A stretch of 64,000 nucleotides of DNA from JAUYMM01 sp049301455 (GCA_049301455.1 JBAQKY010000020.1:1-64000); one strand, 5' to 3'; positions 1-9,589 are shown, counted from the first letter of the stretch. Program-made: numbers and translations. The notes: generated by a model not told the origin, from the letters alone.

Positions 1-1401
1 ACCAACAACCACACTATATTTGTATTCCATTGTGTAAAGACAATCTGCAGTATTATTTATTTTATTATTATATTGATAATAATACGACTGAGCTAAATTT
101 AGAACATTAGATAATTCATAATTCTCGCAGTTATTTTCTTTAGAATTCTTATTAATCCACTCAAATGAATTAACGACAAATGAATATGGGACATCTGAAT
201 AACTACTCAGAACACCTTCGTCATACGTATAGGTTTTAACAAAACTATTGTATGAATAAATTTCGTATAACCAAAAAATAAATATCGATATTGGTAATAA
301 ATATAAAAGTTTTCCGAACTTTTGAATTACCAAGTCAAAGGAGATACCGATCATTATCGCAAAAGCAGGCAGTATATATAAGAAATATCTTGGAACCATA
401 TACTCTATTCCGACTAATGGAAGTGCCCACAGAGGAGAAAACAAAAACAATGACAATATTAAAGTGTGCATATTTCTGTTTCTAAGCAATGAAAATAACG
501 TGTAGATAACGGGAACAAATAGAATAAACGATGCGACACTATAATATGTTTCACTAATATTATATTGGATCAAAAAGTCTTGATATGCATAACCAAGTTG
601 CCATTTCATTCCTCCTCCCGAAAGGACATTTATATAATTATTTAAAATTTGCCCAAATGTCACGATCTGACTTTTTTCGGCTGTAAAAATCAAGGCGATT
701 AAATCAAGTCTATTTATATAATAAAAAATTGATGGAATGAAAATAACAATATTTAATAAAATACCAATTAATATTTCTTTAGAAGGTATTGTTTTTTTAA
801 ATATTGAGTAGGCAAACATTAGAACACTGACGATAACAAATGAGTAGGTGATTAAATACATCTGAATTAAAATTCCCCACGATAAAAACAGCATAATTGT
901 CCATATACTTTTTAATTTTTGGAGTGACAAAAACAATAAAAGTATAGATATAGAAATAAATGTCGGAATCAACGAAGGTTGATAAATCATCCTTGAGAAA
1001 ATAAACCATAACGGTATAGTGGCCAATGTTAATCCCGATATTATCGCTACTCTTTTGTTGTAAAACAAATAGCCAATAAGCATTACTACAAATATACTTA
1101 ATATGTTAAAAATTGATATTAGCTGAGAAACAAAAATGGGATCTTTTGATATCATCAGAAAGGGAGCCAAAATATAATTTAATGATGGTCCCCAAGCCAC
1201 AACGCCTCCAATTGTCTCTTGAGTATAATTTTGGGATGTAAGATATGTTCCGTCTTTAATAAAATTAATTATTATATTTGCTGTTTTCGGTTGGTCATAA
1301 GAGAATTCAATAGTTTCTGGAAAAGATAGTCTCAATACTAAATAAATTGTAGTTATTATTACAGCACTAATTGCAAAAACTATATTTCTTTTTGTATCCA
1401 T
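1..1401 (-). CDS. GT-C type membrane glycosyltransferase-like protein, C-terminus beyond window
   Basis: An open frame starts at ATG 1401 (MDTKRNIVFAISAVIITTIY...) and stays open to base 1, so the 3' end lies off the left edge; 467 codons are visible. The N-terminus is a membrane segment followed by a periplasmic loop containing Y-D-Q-P, then many hydrophobic segments and a hydrophilic tail. This is the layout of GT-C (PMT/GT39-like) glycosyltransferases that use polyprenyl-phosphate sugars. The start overlaps the end of the upstream LCP gene by 22 nt, so the two are probably co-transcribed and act together on cell-envelope glycans. The exact substrate cannot be told. It could also be a generic multi-pass membrane protein; I am confident it is a real gene and less so about the enzyme class. 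Confidence 0.75.
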   Translation of the reverse strand, partial: MDTKRNIVFAISAVIITTIYLVLRLSFPETIEFSYDQPKTANIIINFIKDGTYLTSQNYTQETIGGVVAWGPSLNYILAPFLMISKDPIFVSQLISIFNILSIFVVMLIGYLFYNKRVAIISGLTLATIPLWFIFSRMIYQPSLIPTFISISILLLFLSLQKLKSIWTIMLFLSWGILIQMYLITYSFVIVSVLMFAYSIFKKTIPSKEILIGILLNIVIFIPSIFYYINRLDLIALIFTAEKSQIVTFGQILNNYINVLSGGGMKWQLGYAYQDFLIQYNISETYYSVASFILFVPVIYTLFSLLRNRNMHTLILSLFLFSPLWALPLVGIEYMVPRYFLYILPAFAIMIGISFDLVIQKFGKLLYLLPISIFIFWLYEIYSYNSFVKTYTYDEGVLSSYSDVPYSFVVNSFEWINKNSKENNCENYELSNVLNLAQSYYYQYNNKINNTADCLYTMEYKYSVVVG

Positions 1402-2297
1402 TCTTGAAGTGCCTTCCATGTGTTATCTGTTGGCAAAAATACATATTGTTTTTCGTACTTTTTGTCATTCTGTGAAACTTTAAGCATATCTTCTGGGATA
1501 GAGAGAAAATTAATGTTATTTCTCGACTCAAACACAAATCTGGCCATTTGAACTGCAGTATTCATGTCTATGTCAGTTTCGGTATGAGTCAAAAAGACGT
1601 TATATATTTTTTGAATTGTTGAGAAATTTGTATAAACTTCTGGTGATAATAGCTTTTCTTTAAGCGCTGAAATTACTCTTTGCTGCCTTTTTTCTCTGGC
1701 CGTATCTGTTCCTTCATCTCCAGCTGAATTTCTACTTCTAACAAACTTCAATGCAAGCTCTCCATTCATTGTTTGTAATCCTTTGTTAAACACTACTGTT
1801 TCATAACGACATTTATACTGCCTATCACCATTACATAAATCATTTTCTTTGCCTGCAATTGGATATTTTTCATCAACAAACGAATTTTCAACATCCACTT
1901 TTATGCCACCCATGCTATCAATCACATCTTTAAATAAACTGAAATCGACCACAATTGTGTTTGTAATGGGAACATTTGTAACATAGTTAACACTCTCGCC
2001 TGCCATCTTAAAACCACCATAATGATAAGCGGTATTTAATTTTGCCTTAATAGGTTCTACCCAAATATCACGGGGGAGAGAAAGAAAACTTATTTTGTTT
2101 TTATCTTTATTTAATGAGGCAATCATTATTGTGTCTGTTAAGTTTGGAGCTGTATGACCTTCACCACCTTTACCTAAAATTAAAATTGTTTGATTACTAC
2201 TAATTGTGGGAATGCTCTTAATAAAAATATATGTAGCAATGCCTGAACCAACCACAAAAACAAAGAAAAAGATCAAAACAAATTTTAATATTCGCAT
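1380..2297 (-). CDS. LytR-CpsA-Psr (LCP) family glycopolymer ligase
   Basis: A protein of 305 aa. LCP enzymes move lipid-linked glycopolymers onto peptidoglycan outside the cell. One N-terminal membrane anchor (about residues 3-22) precedes an extracellular domain with family signatures: LTDTIMIASLN, FLSLPRDIWV, LNTAYHYGG, an internal VDFSLFKDVIDSMGGI and a late FVRSRNSAGDEGTDTAREKR run with the conserved arginines. The start is set at ATG 2297 rather than an in-frame upstream ATG at 2426. The longer version would run into the divergent helicase gene, and a TACAAT box sits 6 nt before 2297. The downstream GT-C gene overlaps it by 22 nt. The family is certain; the attached polymer is unknown. 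Confidence 0.9.
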   Translation of the reverse strand: MRILKFVLIFFFVFVVGSGIATYIFIKSIPTISSNQTILILGKGGEGHTAPNLTDTIMIASLNKDKNKISFLSLPRDIWVEPIKAKLNTAYHYGGFKMAGESVNYVTNVPITNTIVVDFSLFKDVIDSMGGIKVDVENSFVDEKYPIAGKENDLCNGDRQYKCRYETVVFNKGLQTMNGELALKFVRSRNSAGDEGTDTAREKRQQRVISALKEKLLSPEVYTNFSTIQKIYNVFLTHTETDIDMNTAVQMARFVFESRNNINFLSIPEDMLKVSQNDKKYEKQYVFLPTDNTWKALQEWIQKEI

Positions 2298-2303
2298 GCT
2301 ACT

Positions 2304-2309
2304 ATTGTA
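2304..2309 (-). promoter_or_regulatory. -10 box of LCP gene, 6 nt before start codon
   Basis: TACAAT reads leftward, followed by 6 nt and the ATG at 2297. That leaves no room for a Shine-Dalgarno site, so the transcript is probably leaderless. No clear -35 box is seen. The same 6-nt spacing recurs at several other genes in the window. Confidence 0.5.
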
Positions 2310-2335
2310 TTTGCTTAAAACTATTAACACAAGAG

Positions 2336-4162
2336 ATGGACACACTAAACAGACATCAAACTGAGGCTGTCGAATACACAAATGGACCACTTTTAGTCCT
2401 TGCTGGGGCAGGTTCTGGAAAAACAAAGGTCTTAGCTCAACGCGTAACTTATTTAATAAATAAAAAGATAGTTAACCCTGAAAATTGTCTACTCTTAACT
2501 TTTACTAATAAAGCCGCCAAAGAAATGAAAGAGAGGGTGGGCAACATTGATTTAGGGTTTGCGGGGACATTTCATGGATTTTGTGTCAGAGTTTTAAGAT
2601 CTGATGGCAAATCAATTGGAGTTGATCAAAATTTTTTAATATATGATGATAGCGATCAAAAAGACCTTGTCAAAGAAATTATAAACAACCTAGGAATAAA
2701 AGACACAATTAAACCCGCTTCAATTCTATACGCCATTAGTGAAGCTAAAAATCAAATGCTTACTCCCAACGCCTATGCAGAAATTGCAACTGGCGACTTT
2801 GGCCAAGCCGTAAGTAATGTTTATAAAGCCTACGAACATAAACTTAGAGAAATAAATGCTTTGGACTTTGATGATCTTTTAATCAAAACTGTTCTGGCCT
2901 TTGAAGTACCTGAAGTAATTAATAAATGGAGAGAAAGAATTAAACAAATATTTGTTGATGAATGGCAGGATACAAATAAAATTCAATACAAACTAATTAG
3001 ATTACTTGATGGTAACAGGGGGGTAATAACAGCCGTAGGCGATGCAAGTCAAAGCGTTTACTCATGGAGAGGAGCTGATTATAGAAACATAAATTATTTA
3101 ATGAAAGATTATTCAAATATAAAAGTTATAAACCTTGAACAAAACTACAGAAGTACACAAAATATTTTAGAAGCTGCAAATTCTGTTATCTCAAAAAACA
3201 CAGGTCATCCAATATTAAAACTTTGGACGGAAAAGGGGGCAGGAGAAAAAATATCAATCTTTTCTGCCAGAAATGGTTTTGATGAAGCTGAATATGTTGC
3301 CAAAGAAATATATAAGTCTGTGAGGAATGGAAACAATGAATATGTAGACTTTGCTGTTCTTTACAGGACAAACGCACAAAGTCGTGTCTTAGAAGAAGCG
3401 CTCCTTCACTCAGGCATTCCATACACCTTAATTGGTGGTGTTAGATTTTATGACAGAAAAGAAATTAAGGATATCCTTTCCTATTTAAGGTTAATCGCAA
3501 ACAACAAAGATACTGTGTCTCAAAAAAGAGCAATGGCACTTGGTAAAAGGAGGTTTGAAAAGTTTACTAATTTAGAAATAGACATCGAAAAGTTTACGAC
3601 ATTAGAAATTATGGATGCAGTTTTAACTGCAACTGAATATCTGACCAAATTTAAAGAAGATGATCCAGAGGATGCAGAAAGACTTGAAAATATTAAAGAA
3701 TTTAGATCTGTTGCAATTGAATTTCCAAACCTCTTAGATTTCTTAGAAAATGTATCGCTTGTCGAAGCAGGACCTGTAAATCAAAACAGGAATGCAGTAA
3801 CCTTAATGACACTTCACTCAGCAAAAGGGCTTGAATTCCCGATTGTCTTTATGGTCGGAATGGAGGAGGGACTATTCCCTCATTCCAGATCTCTTTGGGA
3901 AAAGGATCAGATGGAAGAGGAAAGAAGACTTTGCTACGTGGGCATCACACGAGCCAAAGAAGTTTTATATTTATGTTATGCAAGCAAACGTCTTTTTTAC
4001 GGCGAAACATCTACAAATGCTCCAAGCAGATTTTTATCAGACATTCCAGAAGAATTACTAGATGGAAGAATTGAAATTGCTATTGAAGATAGTTACAACG
4101 ATTCACAAATTAGTGATAATGATTTGAATTTTGACAACATTCTCGATAAATATTTAAAGTGA
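2336..4162 (+). CDS. uvrD: UvrD/PcrA-type superfamily 1A DNA helicase
   Basis: A 608-aa ATP-dependent 3'-5' helicase for repair and replication restart. All SF1A motifs are visible: Walker A AGAGSGKT (residues 23-30), motif Ia LTFTNKAAKEM, Walker B as DEWQDTN (the usual form is DEFQDTN), motif III VGDASQSVYSWRGAD, motif IV NYRSTQNI, motif V TLHSAKGLEFP and motif VI RRLCYVGITRAKE. At 608 aa it is about 100 residues shorter than typical PcrA and lacks the C-terminal extension that binds RNA polymerase. It is divergent from the LCP gene, and its last 9 nt overlap the convergent small membrane gene. A second UvrD-like enzyme lies at 6794-9589. The assignment to uvrD versus pcrA or rep is not separable here. 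Confidence 0.92.
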   Translation: MDTLNRHQTEAVEYTNGPLLVLAGAGSGKTKVLAQRVTYLINKKIVNPENCLLLTFTNKAAKEMKERVGNIDLGFAGTFHGFCVRVLRSDGKSIGVDQNFLIYDDSDQKDLVKEIINNLGIKDTIKPASILYAISEAKNQMLTPNAYAEIATGDFGQAVSNVYKAYEHKLREINALDFDDLLIKTVLAFEVPEVINKWRERIKQIFVDEWQDTNKIQYKLIRLLDGNRGVITAVGDASQSVYSWRGADYRNINYLMKDYSNIKVINLEQNYRSTQNILEAANSVISKNTGHPILKLWTEKGAGEKISIFSARNGFDEAEYVAKEIYKSVRNGNNEYVDFAVLYRTNAQSRVLEEALLHSGIPYTLIGGVRFYDRKEIKDILSYLRLIANNKDTVSQKRAMALGKRRFEKFTNLEIDIEKFTTLEIMDAVLTATEYLTKFKEDDPEDAERLENIKEFRSVAIEFPNLLDFLENVSLVEAGPVNQNRNAVTLMTLHSAKGLEFPIVFMVGMEEGLFPHSRSLWEKDQMEEERRLCYVGITRAKEVLYLCYASKRLFYGETSTNAPSRFLSDIPEELLDGRIEIAIEDSYNDSQISDNDLNFDNILDKYLK

Positions 4163-4441
4163 TCTGTTCTTATTTTTGTCAGGAAGTATAAATAATATAA
4201 TCATTCCAATTCCTTTCAAAAAAGTTAGTAAGCCTGCAAATAAGCCAATCGACCAATGATATCCACGATCCAATACAAAATTTATACACGCATATACCCA
4301 AACTGGTATTGCTAGAAATAAAAATATATTGCCATATAAAATTAGACCTACATCGTTCGACATGGATAAATATTTCCATAAACCACCAAAAATTATTGAT
4401 ATAACAGTTGCAATAGTAAATTGTTTTTTATAACTCGTCAT
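4154..4441 (-). CDS. small membrane protein of unknown function
   Basis: A 95-aa protein with about three hydrophobic segments (residues about 9-26, 31-51, 61-83) and a basic tail. No family recognised. The start at ATG 4441 is preferred over 4489 because a TATACT box lies 6 nt upstream and the longer form would run into the FemAB gene. Its 3' end overlaps the helicase stop by 9 nt. It shares a 23-nt divergent promoter region with the FemAB gene. Confidence 0.6.
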   Translation of the reverse strand: MTSYKKQFTIATVISIIFGGLWKYLSMSNDVGLILYGNIFLFLAIPVWVYACINFVLDRGYHWSIGLFAGLLTFLKGIGMIILFILPDKNKNRSL

Positions 4442-4447
4442 AATTAA

Positions 4448-4455
4448 AGTATAAT
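4448..4455. promoter_or_regulatory. overlapping divergent -10 boxes
   Basis: The short palindrome AGTATAATACT holds TATAAT on the + strand (4450-4455, 9 nt before ATG 4465) and TATACT on the - strand (4448-4453, 6 nt before ATG 4441). Two divergent, near-leaderless genes would thus be fired from one overlapping core. Confidence 0.5.
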
Positions 4456-4464
4456 ACTTATTGT

Positions 4465-5361
4465 ATGAATGTTCATCCACTACAAACAAAAGAATGGGGA
4501 GAGTTTAGAAAAGAATGGGAGAACATTGTTGAGTTTTCAAAAGCAGGTCTAATTATTTTTAGTAAAATTCCACACACCAAATTTACAATTGGAACTTTAA
4601 TTCGAGGTGATGAACCAACAGAGAAAGATATTGTTGAAATTAAAAGGATTGGGAAAGAAAGAAACTCAATTTTCATAAAACTCGAACCTAACGTTTTAAA
4701 AACTGAAAAAATAACCAAAAATTTAAAATCTTGGGGACTAATTGAAGGAAAAACACTCTTTACGCCAACATCATTCTGGATTGACCTAACCCCTTCAGAG
4801 GAGGATATAATGAAAAGCTTTTCTAGTAAAACTAGATACAACATAAGATTAGCCCAGAAACACGGGGTTAAGATAGAAATAAACAATTCTGATGAAGCAT
4901 TTAAAAAATATCTTGAGCTAACAGACGAAACAAACAAAAGACAAGGTTTCTACTCACACACACATAAATACCATAGACTAATGTGGAAATATTTAAAGGA
5001 TAAAATAGCAAATATTCTAGTAGCTAAATACAAAAACGAAATTATTTCAACTTGGGTGCTATTTAATAATGATAAGTTTCTGTATTATCCATATGGAGCT
5101 TCAACTGATAAATTCAAAGAAGTTATGGCTAACAATTTAATGATGTGGGAAGCAATTAGATTTGGTAAAAGTAAAAATCTCAAAACATTTGATTTGTGGG
5201 GGAGAGAAGAGGGCAAAGGGTTTACAAAGTTTAAGGAAGGCTATAATCCAAAGGTCGTAGAATTTATAGGTAGTTGGGATTTAATAATCAACAAACCAAT
5301 ATATTATTTTTACAGATTTGCAGAAAAAATCAGATGGTTTATACTTCGACTCAGAAAATGA
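4465..5361 (+). CDS. FemAB/FemX family peptidoglycan aminoacyltransferase-like protein
   Basis: A 298-aa protein. FemABX proteins add amino acids from aminoacyl-tRNA to the lipid II side chain. The N-terminal MNVHPLQTKEWGEFRKEW and the central SFSSKTRYNIRLAQKHGVKIE (the family's conserved K-x-R-x-N-I-R-x-A block) identify it. A C-terminal block, TFDLWGREEGKGFTKFKEG, matches the second GNAT-like domain. The length is shorter than the roughly 400 aa of staphylococcal FemA, which has a coiled-coil arm, but normal for FemX-like proteins. Its TGA stop overlaps the start of a second FemAB-like gene (ATGA), so they are translationally coupled. The donor amino acid cannot be predicted. Confidence 0.85.
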   Translation: MNVHPLQTKEWGEFRKEWENIVEFSKAGLIIFSKIPHTKFTIGTLIRGDEPTEKDIVEIKRIGKERNSIFIKLEPNVLKTEKITKNLKSWGLIEGKTLFTPTSFWIDLTPSEEDIMKSFSSKTRYNIRLAQKHGVKIEINNSDEAFKKYLELTDETNKRQGFYSHTHKYHRLMWKYLKDKIANILVAKYKNEIISTWVLFNNDKFLYYPYGASTDKFKEVMANNLMMWEAIRFGKSKNLKTFDLWGREEGKGFTKFKEGYNPKVVEFIGSWDLIINKPIYYFYRFAEKIRWFILRLRK

Positions 5362-6227
5362 TTCACAGACTAGAAAGTCTTCCAGACATCAGACAATCAG
5401 TTAACTATGCAAAATATTTAAAATCACAGGGGTGGATTGTGGAAAGAATAAACAATATAAACTATTTTGTTAAAACAATACCATTTCTGGGTTCAGTTTT
5501 AAAAATTCAAAGGCCAAAAGCAATTAATTTCGATACTATACAAAAATTAGAAAATAAACATAGAGTTTTTCAGACAATAATCGAACCTGATTTAACATAC
5601 GATGTACGACAACTAACTGGACATTACGGCTTCAAACTGTCAAAAAACACCTATTTACCCTCAAAAACAATATATTTGCGCCTAAATAAACCTATAAACG
5701 ATATTTACCGAAACTTTTCAAAAGACTGCAAATACAGCATTCGAAAAGGGGAGGGGTTAGTAACTAAAGAGTACTCAACTCCCGCTGAAATTAAAAAATT
5801 TCATGAAGCATGGAAAAAATCTGTAAACTTTAAACGATATGTGCCAAGTCTAGAAAACCTCTTAAAGTTACGCCGAAGTTTTCCACAATCTAAGTCCCTA
5901 TTCCTTGCGTCGCACAATAAATCTGGCAGTATTATAGGTGGAGCGATTTTCACGATCTCTTCACACGATGTATCAAACTATATCATTTATTATTGGCAAG
6001 GTTTTACTAATCAAGAAGGTCGCACTTCCCTCTCCCAGTACTCTCTCCTCTATCAAGGCATACTATGGGGTAAAAAGATGGGATGTAAAACTTTTGATTT
6101 TGAAGGTATTTACGATGAACGTTTCCCTAACAAATCATGGCTTGGATTCACCCACTTTAAAAAATCATTTGGAGGTACTGAAATTCTCTACCTCGGATGC
6201 TACACTAAATTTAGATTACCAATATGA
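5358..6227 (+). CDS. second FemAB-like acyltransferase
   Basis: A 289-aa protein; the start MIHRLESLPD overlaps the upstream stop as ATGA. It shares the FemAB layout with its neighbour: a half ending in NFSKDCKYSIRKGEGL (equivalent to the K-x-R-x-N-I-R block) and a C-terminal TFDFEGIYDERFPNKSWLGF followed by THFKKSFGG, typical of the last FemAB motif. Sequence identity to the upstream protein looks low, so this is an old duplication or two distinct specificities. In Staphylococcus, FemA and FemB add successive residues of one bridge; a similar division of labour here is inference only. It overlaps the next gene by 4 nt. Confidence 0.75.
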   Translation: MIHRLESLPDIRQSVNYAKYLKSQGWIVERINNINYFVKTIPFLGSVLKIQRPKAINFDTIQKLENKHRVFQTIIEPDLTYDVRQLTGHYGFKLSKNTYLPSKTIYLRLNKPINDIYRNFSKDCKYSIRKGEGLVTKEYSTPAEIKKFHEAWKKSVNFKRYVPSLENLLKLRRSFPQSKSLFLASHNKSGSIIGGAIFTISSHDVSNYIIYYWQGFTNQEGRTSLSQYSLLYQGILWGKKMGCKTFDFEGIYDERFPNKSWLGFTHFKKSFGGTEILYLGCYTKFRLPI

Positions 6228-6793
6228 AAACAGCAAATAAAATATTTACTTCGACAGATTTAGATGGAAAAGATTTTGATGATGCTGTCTTTGAATCTTG
6301 TAAATTTGTTAGTGATATAAAGTTTACAAATTTTAATGGTTGTAAGTTTATTGACTGTGATCTTTCAGAAGCTTTATTTAACATCACAAGTTTCACTAAT
6401 TGTAGTTTTTCAGGTAGCAAATTAAGCAATATTGATTTTTCAGATATCCGGATAAAAGACTGTAACTTTTCTGGTGCAGTAATGGAAAACTGCATATTTC
6501 AAAAGATATTGGTTAAAAATGAGGTTAAAAAACTAGACTTAAGAGGTTGCATTTTTGACAATACTGATTTAAAAAACTCAGCCTTTATCTTTAGTAATTT
6601 AGAAAAAGTAAATTTTGATGGGTCAGACTTAACTTCAGTTGTTTTTGAAAGATGTAATTTAAAAGAAGCAAGCTTAAACAGATGTAAGATTGACGGGACA
6701 GGATTTGAAAACTGTAACATAGACAATACAGTTTTGGATATCTCAGGTTTTATCTCCTACGGCAATTCAAAAGGATTTATTATTTCTAACTAG
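6224..6793 (+). CDS. pentapeptide-repeat protein, Qnr/MfpA-like
   Basis: A 189-aa protein built almost wholly of pentapeptide repeats, A(D/N)LXX-like, with the central F/L every fifth residue (FDDAVFESCKF, FTNCSFSGSKLSNIDFSD). Such proteins fold as a right-handed quadrilateral beta-helix resembling B-DNA. Two uninterrupted blocks are separated by a loop-like KILVKNEVKK segment, and the chain ends VLDISGFISYGNSKGF, similar to the C-terminal dimerisation end of Qnr-type gyrase-protecting proteins. It is translationally coupled (ATGA) to the FemAB pair. Gyrase protection is a family-based guess; many pentapeptide proteins have no known function. Confidence 0.8.
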   Translation: MKTANKIFTSTDLDGKDFDDAVFESCKFVSDIKFTNFNGCKFIDCDLSEALFNITSFTNCSFSGSKLSNIDFSDIRIKDCNFSGAVMENCIFQKILVKNEVKKLDLRGCIFDNTDLKNSAFIFSNLEKVNFDGSDLTSVVFERCNLKEASLNRCKIDGTGFENCNIDNTVLDISGFISYGNSKGFIISN

Positions 6794-9589
6794 TTAGCTA
6801 GATTTGCAAAACATTGAAAATTCACATCCTTGTTGGCAGAAATAATTGTTATTACATTTAAAATCGCTATCCTCTATTTCTTTTTTAATTTCTAATATTT
6901 CTTTCTTAAGTTCCTCTAACTGCAATGCAGTTCTTTGTGTTGTAATCTTTTCCTGTGCATCTAAATAGTAAAGTGATAATTTTATATCCTCCGGTTTAAC
7001 TTTATACAAGGTTGATACAGCTAAAGCATAAAATGATAATTGCATGTCTTTATCAACTTCTTTTTGAGTTGGTATATTAGCCCCAGTTTTATAATCTATA
7101 ATTTCATACCTCCCACTACCCAAATCGTCCACCCTATCTATTGTTCCACCAATTTTAAGTTCATTATCAATCTTTAGCGTAAACTTTTCTTCAAGAGAAA
7201 CTGTTTTTACTTTTGGATTGTATCCATTTTTGATAAACCCTAGTAGATAATTTTCTCCTTTTTTAAAGAACTCTTGTTTATGTTTTTTATTGATATACCC
7301 TTCTTTGATCCAATTATTTTTGTAAATATCCAATATTTCACCTTTTGTTTCAACAAATTCCTTTAATGTATTGTGTATCGAAACTCCAAAAGAAATTGAT
7401 GCAGATGGAGGTGTTGGAAGTTTATAAATGTATTTTAATTTATAGTGTAGAGGACAAGTTTTAAATGTTTCAATTTGGCTAACTGATAAATAATCAATTT
7501 TAATTTTGTTTTCTTTTTTTTGCTCTTCTTTTTTGATAATTGAAATTAATTTGGTATTAGTATTATTTGGCATTGGTAGAATTTGCATTTCCCCTAGTGC
7601 TTCCATAACAAACGGACTAATCTTTTTTTGTCGCACCCCATCCCCGTAATAATCACTGGCAGTTAAATAAAGTCTTTCTTTTGCCCGAGTGATGCCCACA
7701 TAAAAAAGCCTTCTTTCTTCTTGAATATGGTAATCCCCTTTTGGTAAAACCTCTTTAATTAATTCTTCAGGGATTGAAATTTGTTCATGACGTTCTCTAC
7801 TTGGAAATCTCTCCCCTACCAAATTAACTAAAAATACAATTGGGAACTCTAGTCCTTTACTTGAGTGAACTGTCAAAATATTCACAGCATTATTTTCTTG
7901 CCAGTCCCCATCAGTTACATTTGGTGACTCCCCGACCTCTACCAATAAATCAATATAATCTACTACTGCAGAAACACTTGCATCTTTTGAACTTTCTTCA
8001 AAAGCTTTAATCTTGTCAAAAAACTTTGCAATATTTTTCGCCTTGATATCTTCATTGTTTTCTATAATCATTTTATACAGCCCAATTTCGTTTATAAAAT
8101 CAAACAAGATCTGTCCTGCAGTTTCAGTTTTTGAAACTTTCAAGTGTTTATCAATCAGAGTTAATAGATTTACTATCTTTTCATTATTTAAATCACTAAT
8201 TACCTCAAAAATAGATAGGCTGTTCTTTTTTGCAGTCGAGTTAATTTTAATTAGTTCTAGGCTTGGAAGGTCTAGAAAGTCTGATGATAGAAGCCTATAG
8301 AAAGATACCGAATCTTCGGGATTATATAAGACTTTAAGGTAAGAAATTAGGTCAATTATCTCTTCCTTCTCAAAAAGCCTACTTGGACCCAAAAACTGAT
8401 GCGGAATACCAGCTCGTTCAAATTCTCTTATAAAGAGACCTGCATGATTATTCGCCCTAACTAAAATTGCTATGTCCTTATAATTATAGTTGTCTTTATC
8501 GACCAATTGATTAATTGTCTTTATTATATCCTCTGCTTCTTCTTGCCCAGAAGTGTTATGTAAAAAAGTTATATCATCTGTAATCTTCTTGTTTACAGCT
8601 TTGAGTTTTTTAGATATTCCTAATTGGTATTCTAATGTGTCTGGGTCGTTGTGTTTTATTAATCTATAAGCCCCATCAAGAATTGTTTGAGTGGATCTAT
8701 AATTTTCATTTAAAGTAACCACCTTTGCATCTTTGTAGGTATTCTTAAATTGAATGATGTTAGAAATTGCAGCCCCACGAAATCTATAAATTGATTGGTT
8801 ATCATCTCCAACGATAGTTACATTTTTATATTTTTTTGCAAGTAAGTTAACTAATTCATTTTGTGCAAAGTTGGTATCTTGAAATTCATCAACCAAAATA
8901 TATTTAAACTTTTCTTGGTATTTCTTTAATACATTTGGTCTATCTTTAAATAATTTAATTGTGTAAGTAATTAAATCTCCAAAATCCAAAACATTATTTT
9001 TAAGTTTTAAATCAGTGTAGAATTTATATGCATTTGCTAGTTCATGTGTTTTGGTTATTTCTAAAATTTCTTCATTTGTATAATTTTCTGCATACTTGAG
9101 ATAATCTTCTGGAATTACTGTTTCATCTTGAAGTCTTGAAAAATGTTGGAGTAATCCTTCAATAAATTTGTTTGGGTTGCCTAAAGGTTTGAAATAATCT
9201 AAATTAAAATCAAACAAATTTCTTTTAATCAAATCAACAGATTGTGCAGAGGTCATTAATTTATAATTTGAGGAAAGTCCAATTTCAATTGCTGATTCAC
9301 GAAGTATTCGATCGCAAAACGAATGGAAGGTCATAACCCACATATCACCATAGCCAAGTGGTAGGGCAACATCAATTCTAGTTTCCATTTCTGTTGCTCC
9401 TTTTTCTGTAAAGGTAAGTGCTAAAATTTCTTCAGGTTTTGCTAGTCCTTTGAGTATCAGGTGTTTAATTCTCTCTGTAATTACGGTAGTTTTTCCAGTT
9501 CCTGCACCTGCAATTATTAAAAGTGGTCCCTTGTCATGTCTCACCGCCTGAAGCTGGCTTTTGTTTAATTTTTTAGTGGAATCTTTCAT
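6794..9589 (-). CDS. AddA/UvrD-like helicase with C-terminal PD-(D/E)XK nuclease
   Basis: A 931-aa protein. The N-terminal SF1A helicase has Walker A AGAGTGKTT, LTFTEKGATEME, DEFQDTNFAQ, VGDDNQSIYRFRGA, NYRSTQTI, VHSSKGLEFP and RRLFYVGITRAKE. From about residue 690 a RecB-type nuclease follows: SVSQIETFKTCPLHYKLKY, GTIDRVDDL and EIIDYKTG carry the catalytic D and D-x-K residues, and the late cysteines (C-x5-C-x3-C-x5-C) plus the cysteine in TCPLHY suggest the 4Fe-4S staple of AddB, Cas4 and AdnB enzymes. One polypeptide thus holds helicase and nuclease, as in AdnA/B. It overlaps rmuC by 4 nt, suggesting joint work in double-strand-break end processing. No AddB partner is visible. Confidence 0.88.
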   Translation of the reverse strand: MKDSTKKLNKSQLQAVRHDKGPLLIIAGAGTGKTTVITERIKHLILKGLAKPEEILALTFTEKGATEMETRIDVALPLGYGDMWVMTFHSFCDRILRESAIEIGLSSNYKLMTSAQSVDLIKRNLFDFNLDYFKPLGNPNKFIEGLLQHFSRLQDETVIPEDYLKYAENYTNEEILEITKTHELANAYKFYTDLKLKNNVLDFGDLITYTIKLFKDRPNVLKKYQEKFKYILVDEFQDTNFAQNELVNLLAKKYKNVTIVGDDNQSIYRFRGAAISNIIQFKNTYKDAKVVTLNENYRSTQTILDGAYRLIKHNDPDTLEYQLGISKKLKAVNKKITDDITFLHNTSGQEEAEDIIKTINQLVDKDNYNYKDIAILVRANNHAGLFIREFERAGIPHQFLGPSRLFEKEEIIDLISYLKVLYNPEDSVSFYRLLSSDFLDLPSLELIKINSTAKKNSLSIFEVISDLNNEKIVNLLTLIDKHLKVSKTETAGQILFDFINEIGLYKMIIENNEDIKAKNIAKFFDKIKAFEESSKDASVSAVVDYIDLLVEVGESPNVTDGDWQENNAVNILTVHSSKGLEFPIVFLVNLVGERFPSRERHEQISIPEELIKEVLPKGDYHIQEERRLFYVGITRAKERLYLTASDYYGDGVRQKKISPFVMEALGEMQILPMPNNTNTKLISIIKKEEQKKENKIKIDYLSVSQIETFKTCPLHYKLKYIYKLPTPPSASISFGVSIHNTLKEFVETKGEILDIYKNNWIKEGYINKKHKQEFFKKGENYLLGFIKNGYNPKVKTVSLEEKFTLKIDNELKIGGTIDRVDDLGSGRYEIIDYKTGANIPTQKEVDKDMQLSFYALAVSTLYKVKPEDIKLSLYYLDAQEKITTQRTALQLEELKKEILEIKKEIEDSDFKCNNNYFCQQGCEFSMFCKSS

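Noticed and set aside
4473..4937. 154-aa frame antisense to the first FemAB-like gene
   Set aside because: Low-complexity Ser/Leu/Phe sequence typical of an antisense frame; the FemAB protein is clearly real.
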